In this document: in pieces, positions 10,563-22,066 of the stretch
Numbering within the stretch: position 1 is the first letter of the stretch
Layout: the number at the start of each line of letters is the position of its first letter
Origin: Sipunculus nudus
Lineage: Eukaryota; Annelida; Sipuncula; Golfingiida; Sipunculidae
Direction: 5' to 3'
Length of the DNA stretch: 64,000 bases
Assembly: GCA_026874595.1 (NCBI GenBank)
Contig: CM049316.1
Span: 59,653,676-59,717,675 of the forward strand
Notes under the pieces: generated by a model
Databases searched by the model: none
Seen by the model: only the letters and a program-made list of their open reading frames with translations
What the model was told of the DNA's origin: nothing
Made by a program: the position numbers and the translations under genes

Positions 10563-10880
10563 AGGGCTGTATCAATATACCAATATATCGATATTGATAC
10601 ATATCGATACTCCACATCGAAATGGTTATCGATACGCTATGCATGAGGTATTGTCGTATCGATGAAAAACAAGAACTGCTCACAATTACATATACAAATC
10701 ATACAACCCTAAGTAAACTTAAAAACTGAGTTTTTTTCAAGCTTAAGCTGGTGAAATTACGTTAGGAAATGCATAGGAAAATGAAGCGTATAGTCAATAC
10801 GTATCGTGTATCGATTTGACTGTGTATATCATAATAAGTATTGTACCTAAATAGGCTGACCGATACCCATGCAGCCCTTT
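10563..10880. mobile_element. hAT-like remnant with ATCGATA palindromes
   Basis: The left end TAGGGCTGTATCAATA is followed by clustered TATCGATA-type inverted motifs (10588-10640). Similar motifs return near the right side (10795-10815). The last ~100 bp (10781-10880: GCGTAT.GTCAATAC, TACCTAAATAGG, GACCGATACCC) is shared with 47031-47125, where the same block sits inside the 2-kb TIR transposon. The 69-codon minus frame is part of this repeat. Confidence 0.5.
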
Positions 10881-12394
10881 TGAAGACGTTTGAACAATGG
10901 CGTAAGATAAACTCTTTATCAGCTCCAGTATAATACTGTTATCTGTATTAAACAATACGTAAAAATTGTGTACCTCCGGCCAAAGGTTTGATTTGGCCAT
11001 CATTCAATTCCTTTTTTACAGCTGTGTGTGACACAATATAAACAGAGCGCCATTGTCCATGAGTACGGGACGGCAAACCATACAAGTCACATGACGGTCG
11101 TTTGCTTCTCTTATCCCGACTTTCACGGACAGCAAGAGGGCTGTTTCACCGGGTGATATAGGTTGTGGGATTAGGTACTAAAAGGTCATCCCCACGGTGC
11201 CAAGTACAAGCACCTCATGATCGAAGTGTCGCAAATTCTGGGGTTTGTTGTGGTCGCCAGCTTGTATTCCAATATGCACGGTACCGCCCTTAAGCTGGTG
11301 TTAAAATATGCAGCGACGACACAGAATCGAAATGATCAATAACACCGTCCGTAAAATGTACTTGTCCTGGAAGGAGGAAAGGCGAATGTATTTACTTGTC
11401 ATGGAACCAGGGAAAGCAAATGACTTGGACTTCTGAAGTGATGTATTTTAATGCATGAATCATTTTTTAAGGGACATTCTCTCGGGAAAGAATAATATAT
11501 TGTGATAGTGTCAACGTAAGCGTAAAGAGTTAATTGTTAGTTTATTGAATTTAGATGTAATAGTATATTCCATGATAAAAATACAGAGGGGTGTAACCTT
11601 TGTACACTGCTGATGACAGCCCCCTCTGCCGGGAGAACTCCTCGGCAGGTTGTGCTCGGTGGGTTGTGTGGGTTGTGACTTTCTTGTTTGTTGTGGAAAC
11701 AAGCCAGTGACAGCAGATAAACCCGTGAGCCTGAGCCACCTTTCATTCCACCATTGTTCATTCCGCCACTGTTCATTCCATAACGGTTCAGTTTGTGTGT
11801 GCAGTGAGACTGGACCTACTTGAAATAAAGCAACTTATTTAATGAAGGACTTTTGTTCCTTATACATGCTTTGCCTGGAGTGCGGCCCCTTGTGTTATTG
11901 ATGCCCAGCACCACTACAATATGATAATAAAAATATGCCAAGACATTTGGATTATTATAAGGTTAATGTTTAATTACAGATAATTTTCCTTAGGTTTTTT
12001 ATACATTAATGTATCCATTTTATAACATTATAAATAGAGGAAGTGGATGTGTATATAAAATATGGGTTACATATTGAATAAGTATAACTGCATGTGTATT
12101 CTCAGGGTGTGTTGATAAGTTTAATCGCCTCAAAATCTGATCCTGGGCCATAACGTAATTCGTGATGTCGTTTATATTACTTTGTAAACAATGCCCAAGA
12201 CTGCTGTATGTAATTTGTATGCGCTATTCCTGATAAAAAAACATGATATAATTGCAAATACAGCTATAATTGAATATACAGCTCTTGAATACTTGTGTCC
12301 AACTGTCAAGGATTTTGTAGAATGACCAGTTTAATAATAATTGCTTATTGCTTTTCCGAAAGAGCCTGCTTAAACGAGGAACGCTCTTTAAGAC
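10881..12394. other. No gene supported
   Basis: Overlapping minus-strand frames at 11511-11776 read through a GC-richer patch with CATTCCACCATTGTTCATTC-like short repeats (11742-11790). None shows a recognisable domain or clear splice context. Confidence 0.5.
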
Positions 12395-13740
12395 TCTATG
12401 AGCATGCAAATATTTTCGTCATTTTATACAACGCCTCAACGCGGTCACTTGACATAAACCAGACCAACCAATAGTTTTTAGTATAATTTATAACAATACC
12501 TACCATAAGCAAGAAAAAAAATCCGTTTAAACTCAGCATAATGGTAAATCCCTCTGCATGTTTATTGAATTTCTGACCGCATGATTACAAACATGGCTCG
12601 CACATGTTACCATAGAAATGGAGTTTCAATTTGGGTTGTGAGTTCATTTATATTCGTTTGTGTTTATTTATCATTCGTAGCCTGATGTTAGGATTATAAG
12701 TTGTTCCTGGTTAAGGCAAATCCATTCAGACTTGTGAAGGACGATGATGAACGTTCTGGAAAAATTATGTTTAGGCATGTTATTCCTTTTGCGTGAGTAA
12801 ACGGATGTGTTTAGTCTTCTGTTGTTCATTAATATTTAAACAGTTTAGCCAGTGTTCATTACATTAAAACACTATCTGTCGTATTGGTGATGAATCTAAA
12901 CTATTCTTCAAGTGAAAGAAAAAGCTAGAACAAGAATATAGCAGGAGTGCATAATAAGCCCGTCGTTTTCTTGAGACCTTTGACCTAATTAAATATGCAC
13001 AGATTTTCCAGACAATCGAACCAAGAGAAGTTATATTAATGGTTAAACATTCATACTGATTGTCTGCAAAACCCATGAAATTCCGAGTTATCACAGCAAT
13101 ACCAGCAATAGAAGCCTTGTGACCTTTGACCTCATTTAATTTACATGGATTATGCCAGGAATCAAACTTACACTAGATATTATATTGTTTAATATTTCAG
13201 TTGATTTTTATCAATGTTTTTCCCATTCCATGTACGTTAATTTGGTGACACCACAAAGAAGACTGGTGACCTATGACCTCGATCAGTATGCGTGGATTTG
13301 CCTTGCAGTTGAACCGAAATCCACAGGCTGAAAACCTTAGGTCATATATTTCCCAATGACTTGTACGTGGACGGTATAGCATTGACAATGCTATTGCTGT
13401 GGTACATGGTCAGTGAAGGTGATACCCTCTGTATATATAGAGTCTTTCATAACCTTTACCTTAAATGTAGTATAAAATACTAAAATTACTACATTCTGCA
13501 CCCAGTAACCCGTGCGAGCCATGCTTGTATTAATGCGGTTAGAAATTAAACAAACATGCGGATGGATTTACCAATCTGCTGAGTTAGAATGGAACTTTTC
13601 TCGTTCATGTTTGGTGTTGTTAGAGAGAAAACTTAAAAATGCAGCGATTGGTCTGGTTTAGGTCAATTGACAGTGTATCTGTATGCCATGAGGCGTTGTC
13701 AGAAATGACGAAAATATTTGCATCCTCATGTGGCCTTATA
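12395..13740. mobile_element. Element with inverted terminal blocks and tandem core
   Basis: The left block (12395-12700) and right block (13490-13740) are inverted copies. Both contain GATGCAAATATTTTCGTCAT or a near variant, GACAACGCCTCA, AAACCAGACCAA, TGGTAAATCC..C.GCATGTTT and ACAAGCATGGCTCGCAC. Between them lie three tandem units of about 147 bp, marked by GACCTTTGACCT (12974, 13121) and GACCTATGACCT (13266), each followed at a fixed distance by a GATTNTGCC-type block. It could be one foldback-like element or two inverted copies around an unrelated array. The left block recurs alone at 25256 and 35090. Confidence 0.65.
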
Positions 13741-15497
13741 ATGCGTTCCTAAGACCTAGATGTAAAGGCACTCTGGCAGGCCAGTAATCCGGTCGTGATG
13801 TCAGAAGGCCGATATGGCGCTAAAAAACGTGTTGCCACTGACTTCCGTTTCCAGGGGAATGCGTGCTTCAAACAAATCATCCGTGACCTAATGACCTTTT
13901 TTCATGGCTAGCCAAAGTAAACCCGACTGTAAGTGGCTTCCATCTTTCTCCACATGTACCTAATCCATCATACGCCTTGTTCAGCATCTAGAGTGTTTCT
14001 TCAATTGGGATCGTGCACAGTTATGACTTATATCAAACAGCAAACGACGTATAGTGCATTTAATAGTGGTGTCTAATCATTTCGTAATATGATTGTGTTA
14101 AAGTGGAAGAGAACTGAAAATAACTAAAAAAAAGATAGATAAAATACGTAAAGATAGAACGTGCCATAAGCTTGGCGCGAAATCAGATACAATGTTTAAA
14201 CAGTTGTGTGAATCATCATTAATTTTTCTCGACCACTATCACTTTAAGGCCTTTCCTTCACAACCTAATGTGTGAACATTTGGTTTAGGTCCACATGCAT
14301 GCAGTTAAATTGATAATTTAGCGTCATGAGTTTTAAACTACAGGTAATCGAATTTCGAGTCATGCCACTGTTATATAGTGAATTAAGTATTTATTATAAG
14401 TATATTAAAACTATATTTTATTTCTTTGGTAAAGTCAGGAGATATGTTGTAATCACTTTGGCAATAATTATGACGTCTCAAAGGTACCCATGGTATTGAG
14501 GCCAGAATTGAAACCTAAAATAATGATACTCCTACAGACGCCTAGTTTATATGTTCACCTGTACATTATGTTAATAGCGCAGGTACCGCCTTCACCTTCT
14601 CTGCCATTCCTCACCTGTATGTGCGCATCGTTAGTTCCCCGTCCACCCACACAAACACGTGTTAAATCGCTCTCTTTCTCCCTAAAGCAAATTTAGTCTG
14701 AAGGGCCTCGGTTCATAGTTACACATGTTCTTCTCAGAGGGGACCAGTCTGTTAACTCTTTCTCGTTCGCAGCTTCCAGCACTGAGAGCGGCTAAACAAA
14801 CCTCATTTTCAAGTACTCCCCCCCCCCCCCCCCCCCCACCCCCACCCCCACACCAACCGGTAGCGTTAGAATGTTGTCCTAACATAATCACAATATATAT
14901 AATTATTGCAACAATACAAAAAAATAGTCCCAATAATAAACGTTAAAATGATCTAGTTGTCAGATCAGAACCTTAAAGCCGTATATTTATTCTTCACAAA
15001 GTGGAAATTAATGGAAATGGCAACAACAGGAGCAATTAAAAATAGTACCCATTGTATGTTAATGATCTTAAAACAGATCATTAGAAGAAAATGTATGAAT
15101 ATTTTATTTATTTCAGAAGAATAATTAACCAAATTTATACAATGTATTTTATATATATTGTTGGTTCTGTCAGGAACTAGTGAATACTCTGTGTTATAGA
15201 AGAGTGTTCGTTGTTATAGAACCAGAGCCTTACAAGTAACTAGATCTAGAAGAATCAACAAGTTCGGTTAGACGTATTCACTACTACGTATACGTAGTGT
15301 CGTACAAATGGCTGTTGCACTCGCCAGATGAAATTAACTGTCTAATGGCTAAACTGGTGTGGCCAGTGCCCCGGCCAAGAATAACAATAAGCAACACAAA
15401 TGTTCACCGTTACATACCACACCAGGTAAGCCATCAGACAGTTCTGCCTGATAAGTGCAACAGCTAGTGGATTGTTTATTGTCTTCAAGACCTGTTT

Positions 15498-15498
<1 letters not shown>
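13741..15498. other. No gene seen; poly-C tract
   Basis: It contains a C-rich run at about 14819-14850 and a perfect 16-bp palindrome ACTACGTATACGTAGT at 15283-15298. The proline-rich and glycine-rich frames at 14682-14946 come from the poly-C run. Confidence 0.55.

Positions 15499-15561
<63 letters not shown>
15499..15561. repeat. (CA)n-(TA)n microsatellite
   Basis: A CA tract (about 15499-15521) runs directly into a TA tract that ends at the 5' edge of a SINE copy. Confidence 0.95.
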
Positions 15562-15563
<2 letters not shown>

Positions 15564-15735
15564 GGGCCAGGGTTCGATTCTCGGCTTAGCTATGAGAGTG
15601 GGTTGCAGTGCCGGTGGTTTTCTCCGGGTTCTCCGTTTTTCTCAACCCTTTTTCGACATCCGAGCGCCAACATCGAAGCCATGGAGAGTGACTCGTATTA
15701 GTTATTATAACTAGTTGTTCAATCCATGTTGTCCT
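15562..15735 (+). mobile_element. tRNA-derived SINE, 5'-truncated
   Basis: It opens at the polymerase III B box (GGTTCGATTC at 15571) and continues with TTAGCTATGAGAGTGGGTTG, GTTCTCCG, CATGGAGAGTG and a TTATTATAACTA..TTGTTCAATCCATG tail. The same order of blocks is found at 17228-17370. The A-box half is missing, so it cannot be an active source copy. Confidence 0.75.
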
Positions 15736-16107
15736 GTCTGTTTGTCCCACTAAACCCGCAGAAACGGGCCATGACAGTGGGCCAGTTTTGCTATCACCGT
15801 CTGTCATGTGCCCTGACTTACAAAATGCAAACTAATTTGTCCCTTCTACTTGCACACAATTGAATTCCCGTCGGCATGATCACAGTTCTGTCGCACAAGG
15901 TCACAACACTCGACATTGCTAACCTTCATCTTGGCCCTTTACCTCAAAGACCTATTTACATTGGTTCTGTATCGACACCAGGCGTCGCTACCTTACGGGT
16001 CTTGGGAGTTCGCGGCAATATACCCTTCCTCCGCAATGGGCCCGTAATATATATATTGTTCATGAAATTGTAATATAAATTTTAATCAGCAATTTTTGGG
16101 ATTTGTA
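15736..16107. other. No gene seen
   Basis: Unique-looking sequence. The 65-codon frame at 15876 has no recognisable features. Confidence 0.5.
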
Positions 16108-16388
16108 GGGCCAAAAAATAAAATATTGTTCTCAGTCACTTTTTTTCATAAATCAATGCGGGCGGACATTTTTTTTTTAACTTTTTTTGTTAGTGATAAA
16201 AATGTAAGATGACCAGGGGAAAGCATGATAATAAAAGAATTCCTTTGCTGAACAGGTAAAAGTACTACATAACAAAGGAAATCTTATCAAAATTGTATCA
16301 TTTTATCTTCTTGAAAGTTTTTGATGCAGGGTATTAAATTGACGCGGGCCTAGCCTGAGAACCATACCTTTTATTTATTTTTTTGGCC
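16108..16388. mobile_element. TIR MITE (GGCCAAAAAATAAAA ends), TA duplication
   Basis: The 281-bp element is flanked by TA on both sides (16106-16107, 16389-16390). Left end GGGCCAAAAAATAAAATATT. The right end, read on the other strand, is GGCCAAAAAAATAAATAAAA followed by GGTATGGTTCTCAGGC. Both ends carry a GTTCTCAG block about 20 bp in, and AATGCGGGCGG is internal. Two related copies lie at 30582-31004. A TA target suggests a Tc1/mariner-type mobilising transposase. No ORF. Confidence 0.8.
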
Positions 16389-17030
16389 TAACTGCAGATG
16401 TTTATTTTTGTATCAAAGAGGACATTTCTGGGAGCATCAGCATGATTTTTACTTTGTTTTTGTAGCATGCATTACCAAAAAAAAATTAAAATGTAATGCC
16501 TGGAACCCATACCTGTTAATCTGACACCCTGTATGCCTAATAAGATCTTGTTAACCGATCGTTTGGAATTCAGTGATAAACTGAGTCAAACAGGTGCGCA
16601 GTTTCAAGGAAGGGCGTAAATAGTTTATATCATGGCAGCAAATTACAAACTCTGAGCCAAGGAGTCATTTTAGCTCTTCATGCACGTTTGCCAAGTATAT
16701 ATGTATTATGTATATGATATTATATATTCTTATTGTTTTGCCTTTTCTGGAAATACAACCTGATGTAACCTGATGTTACCAATGTAACATGAGCACATTG
16801 GCAAAATAGCAGAAATGTAAGACACACCAAGTTTGAAAATACCTTCAATAAGCCACTTATAGGGGTTGATAGTGGTTGGCGTGTTTATTTCTAAAATAAT
16901 ATCTTGGTAAAAATGTTTTGTAAATAGATTTTCTTAGCACCCCTCCAAAGTGCAAAGGCATTGATTCTTCTTCCTCTTTCTTTCTTTTCTTTCTGCTGTC
17001 AGGATCGTATTTGTTCTATACCAGAAAGTA
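16389..17030. other. No gene; repeat flank
   Basis: The segment 16932-16990 (TTTTCTTAGCACCCCTCC, AAAGTGCAAAGGCATTGATT, CTTTCTTT) is repeated in diverged form at 17408-17480. The SINE and the 18-bp minisatellite therefore lie between direct repeats. Confidence 0.5.
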
Positions 17031-17117
17031 TACCCTTCTGTGAAAAAATACCCTTCTGTGAAAAAATACCCTTCTGTGAAAAAAATACCTTTCTGTGAAA
17101 AAATACCCTCCTGTGAA
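17031..17117 (+). repeat. 18-bp minisatellite, five units
   Basis: The unit is TACCCTTCTGTGAAAAAA or a one-base variant, repeated five times. The third copy has one extra A, and the last ends TACCCTCCTGTGAATC. A clean, probably recent, short tandem expansion. Confidence 0.92.
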
Positions 17118-17174
17118 TCATCCCCTGTCCTTTAAAGAGCTTGATGAATTTAGTTCTTTGTCAGTATTTTAGTC

Positions 17175-17400
17175 ATTTAGGGCTTGACAATCGAGGGGTA
17201 AAACGCTCGACTCTCTCCGCTGGCGACACGGGTTCGATTCCCGGCGTGGCTATGAGATTGGGTTGTAGTGGCCTGTATCGGGGTTCTCCGGTTTCCTACA
17301 CCTCTAGACACTACCGAACATAAACCCATGGAGCGTGCCTTATGATAACTATTTGTATAATCCATGTAAATAAATAGGTTTATAATAAATATTTTTTGTG
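17175..17400 (+). mobile_element. tRNA-derived SINE, near full length
   Basis: A degenerate A-box region (AGGGCTTGACAATCGAGGGG to about 17205) is followed by GCTCGACTCTCTCCGCTGG and a clean B box GGTTCGATTCC at 17231. The tRNA-unrelated body (GGCTATGAGATTGGGTTG, GGGTTCTCCGG, CCCATGGAGCGTG) leads to an AT-rich tail, TGTAAATAAATAGGTTTATA. The B box lies about 50 bp after the A-box region, as in tRNA-promoted SINEs. A 3' fragment recurs at 29644. Confidence 0.8.
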
Positions 17401-18088
17401 GGTTGACTTTCTTAGGCCCCCCCCCGAGGTGCAAAACCATTGATTGCAAATATTAAACCTTCTTTCTCTTTCTTCTACACTATGTATGCGCTAGATCTGA
17501 AAAAAAAACTTTTAAAATTTGACCTTGGGCCATAATATATTGGCCATGTCATTGGTCACAGATTTTTAACCTAATCTTTTAACCTAATTTCCAAGGTGGT
17601 ACACTCCATATCCTATTCCCCGTCATCGCTCCCGGGGGGGGGGGGGGGGTGATCTCTTGACAATTGCAGACATCCAGTTTAAGTTATGAAACCATTTAGT
17701 ATGTAGGCCCCAGAATGATTTCGCTATGCTCTGATATTTACACGTACGTTTTTGCTGAAGGTGAATATATTTTATCAGATATATACAGAGGTATAATGTA
17801 AGTCTTTATATATAGATATTAATAACACTTAGTGCGTGGCTGTTGTCACCTTAGGACACCTGATAACATGATCATATATACATACAGACAGGCTATACCA
17901 ACGCTTATATTTGGTAGGTACTTTTCCCTCGTATATTATACAGTGGTGCCACTGCACGGTGCTTCGCCAACAAATTGCTTTAGAAGAACTATTAAGGTAA
18001 CTTGGCCGTGGTATGGCTAGCCGTATAACCAGTATATTCAATGACTTGGGAGTAAGGCCCCCACCATATATACACAGATATAAACACT
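17401..18088. other. No gene seen; poly-G run
   Basis: It contains the second direct-repeat copy at 17408-17480, a poly-C run near 17417 and a poly-G run at about 17634-17648. Open frames at 17829-18041 on both strands overlap each other and lack features. Confidence 0.5.
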
Positions 18089-18288
18089 CAGGGACGGATT
18101 CCGAAGATTGGGTTTGTGGTATAGTTGACCAGACTGGGGAGAAATCAACCTTTTGCTCAGCCCCTTTTCCTGAATCTTTTCAGACTAAATCCCCTCCACA
18201 TCTTGCATTTGGTATAAACTCCTGAGTCCTGAGTGCAAACGATAAACTAGTAGTAGTGCCTCCCTATGAAATCCCGGATCCGCCCCTG
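18089..18288. mobile_element. CAGGGGCGGATCC-type MITE
   Basis: The left end is CAGGGACGGATTCCG. The right end reads CAGGGGCGGATCCGGGA on the opposite strand. The element is 200 bp with no coding potential. It belongs to a family with members at 20079-20349 and 60365-60580 and fragments near 39641 and 41415. Confidence 0.7.
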
Positions 18289-20078
18289 GTATTTACAAAC
18301 AAATACCTCCAGGTATGATGCAATATACGTCCAGGGTCGGTGATGCAATACGGGTGTCTATAATAATTATAGAAAGTCTCTGCGCTTTGGGCTACTAACA
18401 TCATAGATACAGCACAGCTAAATAAATCGCTACATGCAAAAACATGATCACTGTATTTAGCTCTGAAACCTTTTATTAGTATATATTCCTAAAATTTATG
18501 CCACCAAAAGATGTCCACCGGTTGATCGTGGTGAAAGCTTCATGTTTCCTTCTAGCATGGGACCTGTAGACAAATTTGACCACCTCGGTGACGCTTAATG
18601 AAATATCTTTTTAATACGAAACGACTTTCTGGACACTTACTCATGAAGTGTCGTCACAAGATGGCGTCTTTTTAGCTGTCAATGTATCTTACCATATTTA
18701 TGGTTCCAAGCACAGCCAAAATACAGTCAACGTCTGTCACAAGATCAGGTATCAAGGATCTCATCACTTCTGGTAACACAGACCGTTGTCTCAGCTAAAT
18801 AAAAAAAATGAACAAAAATATCTCCAAAAGACAGTGAGCACAGTAAATGCATGTCTCACTTGACCATGATGTTAAAAAAGACAGGTACGAAAACCAAGAT
18901 GTTCAGATATAACTATAAAACAACCAACTACACCGTCAGACTCAGTAAAAGAAGTGGAACACATTTATAAGATGGATTTTTTGTTATTTGGTATAATTTA
19001 TAAAACTCATGGAGTTTATTGATTTTATAGATTCAGTAAAAGTATTTGAGATGAATTTGAATGGGCGTGTCTATAAATAATAAATATTCATGATGTAAAT
19101 TACAATGTCTGTACTTTTTGTATACACGGGTTTCATCTTCATTTTCACACGTGGACTGTTGACCTGGTATCCGGTTAAAAGTTGTCCAAAATTAAAACCT
19201 CAGGGGTGCCCGTTATTTCACGCCATGAGGTCAGGAGCACGCGGCGATCACGCAAACAAGCAGACGACTGCAATCACTAAGTCAGCTAGTACAAAGCTCG
19301 AATTCACGCGGGGTCACGTGGCCAGAAACGTGGCCTTGCTCCAGCTGCGTGAAAACCTGATAAAAGCAACTGTTTTCTGGAAAACCTGGTAAATATATAT
19401 TAGCCACCTGCTTACAGTCTTTTTTTGTTGTACGTGCATAGTTATTTAAAGTCCAGAATGATGCAACGTATCGGAGAATTGAGTGTATGTAGTAGCAACA
19501 GAACCCTATCAAGACATTTATACTGTTTTATTCCCAAAGGGGTATATGCATGCGTAATATCTTTTTTAATATATCAGCGCTGTTTGTAATAAAAAAGAAG
19601 TATTACACCTTAATTTATTTATATAATCGATATACTTGTGTAAAGAATAAAAATGAAGGTTATATCTTGCCTGCTGAAAGCAAACAAAAGTCGCTTGTGA
19701 TCTCAGTCCCTCCCAGTGTCAGATATAACTTACGTGGAGCTGCAAAGAACGCATACCACTGCCAAGATAAAACAATCCTTTGAGGAGCGGTCACTTAATA
19801 GGGAAAAATGTATTAAAATGTATCAGTGGCGTCAATTTTCTTCGAGGGGGGGGGGATTACTCGCAGAGAAACACACGCACGCAGAATTCTAGAAAGCAAG
19901 TATTATCAGATGCACACGGAAAGGGCACTATGGTACGTTCATGATGCACACAAGGCAGAGCCAGCAATGTAAAATGTAGGTAATACTCTGTATGTGTATA
20001 CACGTGAATCGATTAAATATCTCCGACAAGGAGGAGAGGTCCAAGACCTGTTGATGTGTTGTTTATATTAAATGTGAA
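18289..20078. other. No gene supported
   Basis: The longest frame, 19105-19392 plus (95 codons), is a plain run without domain or splice evidence. A GC-richer patch at 19205-19380 includes a CACGTG E-box (19315-19320). A G-run with TCAGTGGCGTCAATTT at 19824-19857 resembles one end of a CAGGGG-type element. Confidence 0.5.
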
Positions 20079-20349
20079 CAGGGCCGGATTTATGGGGGGG
20101 CAGGGAGGCAGGCCCTCCTTCATTTTTTTCTAAAATATATCAGAAAATAAAAAAAAATACACGTTTAATACCGAAAAGAGCGCCGAAGCTTACCCCATTT
20201 CGCACAACTCAAGCTTATATTTTTAATAGGTTCTAACATCATGGCAGGGATACCCTCTCCCATACCCTCCCCCCTTATACTCGATATTTGAGTATCTCCG
20301 CTCCCCCCCCCCCCCCCCCCCCCATTCTGGAATCTGATATCCGCCCCTG
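20079..20349. mobile_element. CAGGGGCGGATCC-type MITE with poly-C
   Basis: The left end is CAGGGCCGGATTTATGG. The right end reads CAGGGGCGGATATCAGA on the opposite strand. A poly-C run (about 20305-20323) sits next to the right terminus and a G-run next to the left, a feature shared with the other members of this family. Confidence 0.7.
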
Positions 20350-20596
20350 GTAAATGAAGGTAGTCTTGCGATAAGAATGATATGTCATTATTAGTCCTTT
20401 TGAATTTCAGACTTTTACATGCTCCGGATTAGTAGTCCTAACATCCCATTAACACATTTATAGAGCGAATCTCAAATACTTTACAGAGATCGGACAGGGT
20501 CCCAGTGCACGTCTCAACAACCATGGGCCACTAGCACCCCCCCCCCCCCCAGCTGCTCCGCTGCATGAAAAAAATTAAAGCATGTATCATCATCCT

Positions 20597-20598
<2 letters not shown>
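20350..20598. other. No gene seen
   Basis: Short spacer with a poly-C run at about 20537-20551. Confidence 0.5.
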
Positions 20599-20679
<81 letters not shown>

Positions 20680-20700
20680 ATATGTATATATATATATATA
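20599..20700. repeat. Compound TA/TG/CA microsatellite, left half
   Basis: TA units with interspersed TACACATA and a (TG)n core at about 20665-20680. It continues after the MITE at 20885, so the array was probably one block before insertion. Confidence 0.95.
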
Positions 20701-20881
20701 CAGTGAAATCTCGTTGTGGCGAAGTCGAAGGGACCCTCAGTAAACTTCGAAACATCCGAGGTTCGACACAAGCGGGTTTTATTTGGTTATAATTTATCTA
20801 GAGTTGTCCGAAATATCGAGTCCGTAACTTTGACATAAGCGGGGTATTCGACTTAAGCGAGTTCGACACAACGAGGTTTCA

Positions 20882-20884
<3 letters not shown>
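20701..20884. mobile_element. Tc1/mariner-type MITE inserted in a TA array
   Basis: The 184-bp element has left end CAGTGAAATCTCGTTGTGGC and right end, on the opposite strand, CAGTGAAACCTCGTTGTGTC, both preceded by TA. The interior holds repeated CGAAGTCGAAG/TTCGACACAAGCG/TTCGACTTAAGCGAG motifs. Related elements lie at 49228-49401 and, more diverged, 36806-36964. Confidence 0.85.

Positions 20885-20949
<65 letters not shown>
20885..20949. repeat. (TA)n microsatellite, right half
   Basis: About 32 TA units continuing the array interrupted by the MITE. The 109-codon minus frame over it is an Ile-Tyr repeat artefact. Confidence 0.97.
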
Positions 20950-20951
<2 letters not shown>

Positions 20952-21975
20952 CTAATTTTGGCTGTTTTGGTGTTTGTTCTAAAATCTCGAAATGCTTAGA
21001 ATTAAAGGAGCAACTAATAAACTGTTGGGGAGATATGGATCTGTATAGAGAGGGTCTTTTTCCAATTGTATGTCCATCTTGAAACAACTTAATGAAGATT
21101 CGGAGACAAGCTGAAAATGACATTTAACGTTTTGGCCTACTGGGGGATTGTTTATGGTGCAGATGTACTTGACTACCGCATTCGTGGCCCCTGGTATATG
21201 CAGTCCCGCAGTGAAAAAAGGCTTGTCCGGAGTTGGTTCTCAGGGTTGCGATGGCGGTAGCGCAGCAAAGAAACCATGTTACAGGTGCTTGACTCCTGTA
21301 ACATTGTGCATACACGTTACTCAGGTACCACCGTCATTATTTAACAAATTTGCCAGGTGTGGTGCATTGGGGGGATGCTAATAAAAGATCACATTTTGGT
21401 GCCATCCAAACCAACAAAACACTGTATAAGTATATTAATATACATACACCACTATTAATTTATTAGTAGGAAATTACCCGCTCTTGCGTTTGGAAAAGCG
21501 AGCACAACTTCAGTCGGGACGGGTTTTCAATGGGCTGAGCTCGAATTTGACCGGATTTTCAGTTGGCCGAGCTGAATACACTGGCGTAATTTACTTCACT
21601 ATATGCTTTATGAGAAATTATTTAAAATGGACCTCCCTATGACACGCTTGACATCGTTCCCGACACTTCCAAGACCAATAACGAACATTTCCGTGGCGTG
21701 ACAACGATTTAATGCCACCACCGTCATTAATAATATACGGATACAATCAGGGCGCCAGATACACTCAATGAAAATATATATGGAACAATAAAGGAAAAAT
21801 ATCTATGATATACTTTGCATCAGTGTCTGTTTTGAGTTAATAGTTGTTAGTAGATTGGTCACTGTGTCCTATAACGTATTCGTATCTTACGAGGATTTTA
21901 CGGCAAGTACGGAAAGAGGGCTGGGAATACGGGAGTTTTAATGCTTAAAAAGCAATTTTCCATCAGCAGATAGGC

Positions 21976-21976
<1 letters not shown>
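20950..21976. other. No gene seen
   Basis: No supported frame. A patch at 21485-21590 with GGGCTGAGCTCGAATTTG and GGCCGAGCTGAAT repeats has no assigned family. Confidence 0.5.

Positions 21977-22036
<60 letters not shown>
21977..22036. repeat. (TA)n-(TG)n microsatellite
   Basis: TA tract 21977-22012 followed by a TG tract to about 22036, close to the left end of the next MITE. Confidence 0.96.
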
Positions 22037-22066
22037 CGTATGTACAGTTAACTTGATAAATATATA

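Noticed and set aside
14819..14850. Proline-rich or glycine-rich protein
   Set aside because: Frames on both strands arise from a poly-C tract; none extends into supported coding sequence.
17175..17260. Possible functional tRNA gene
   Set aside because: The B box is intact, but the A box is degenerate, no acceptor stem can be folded, and the sequence continues into a SINE body present in other copies.
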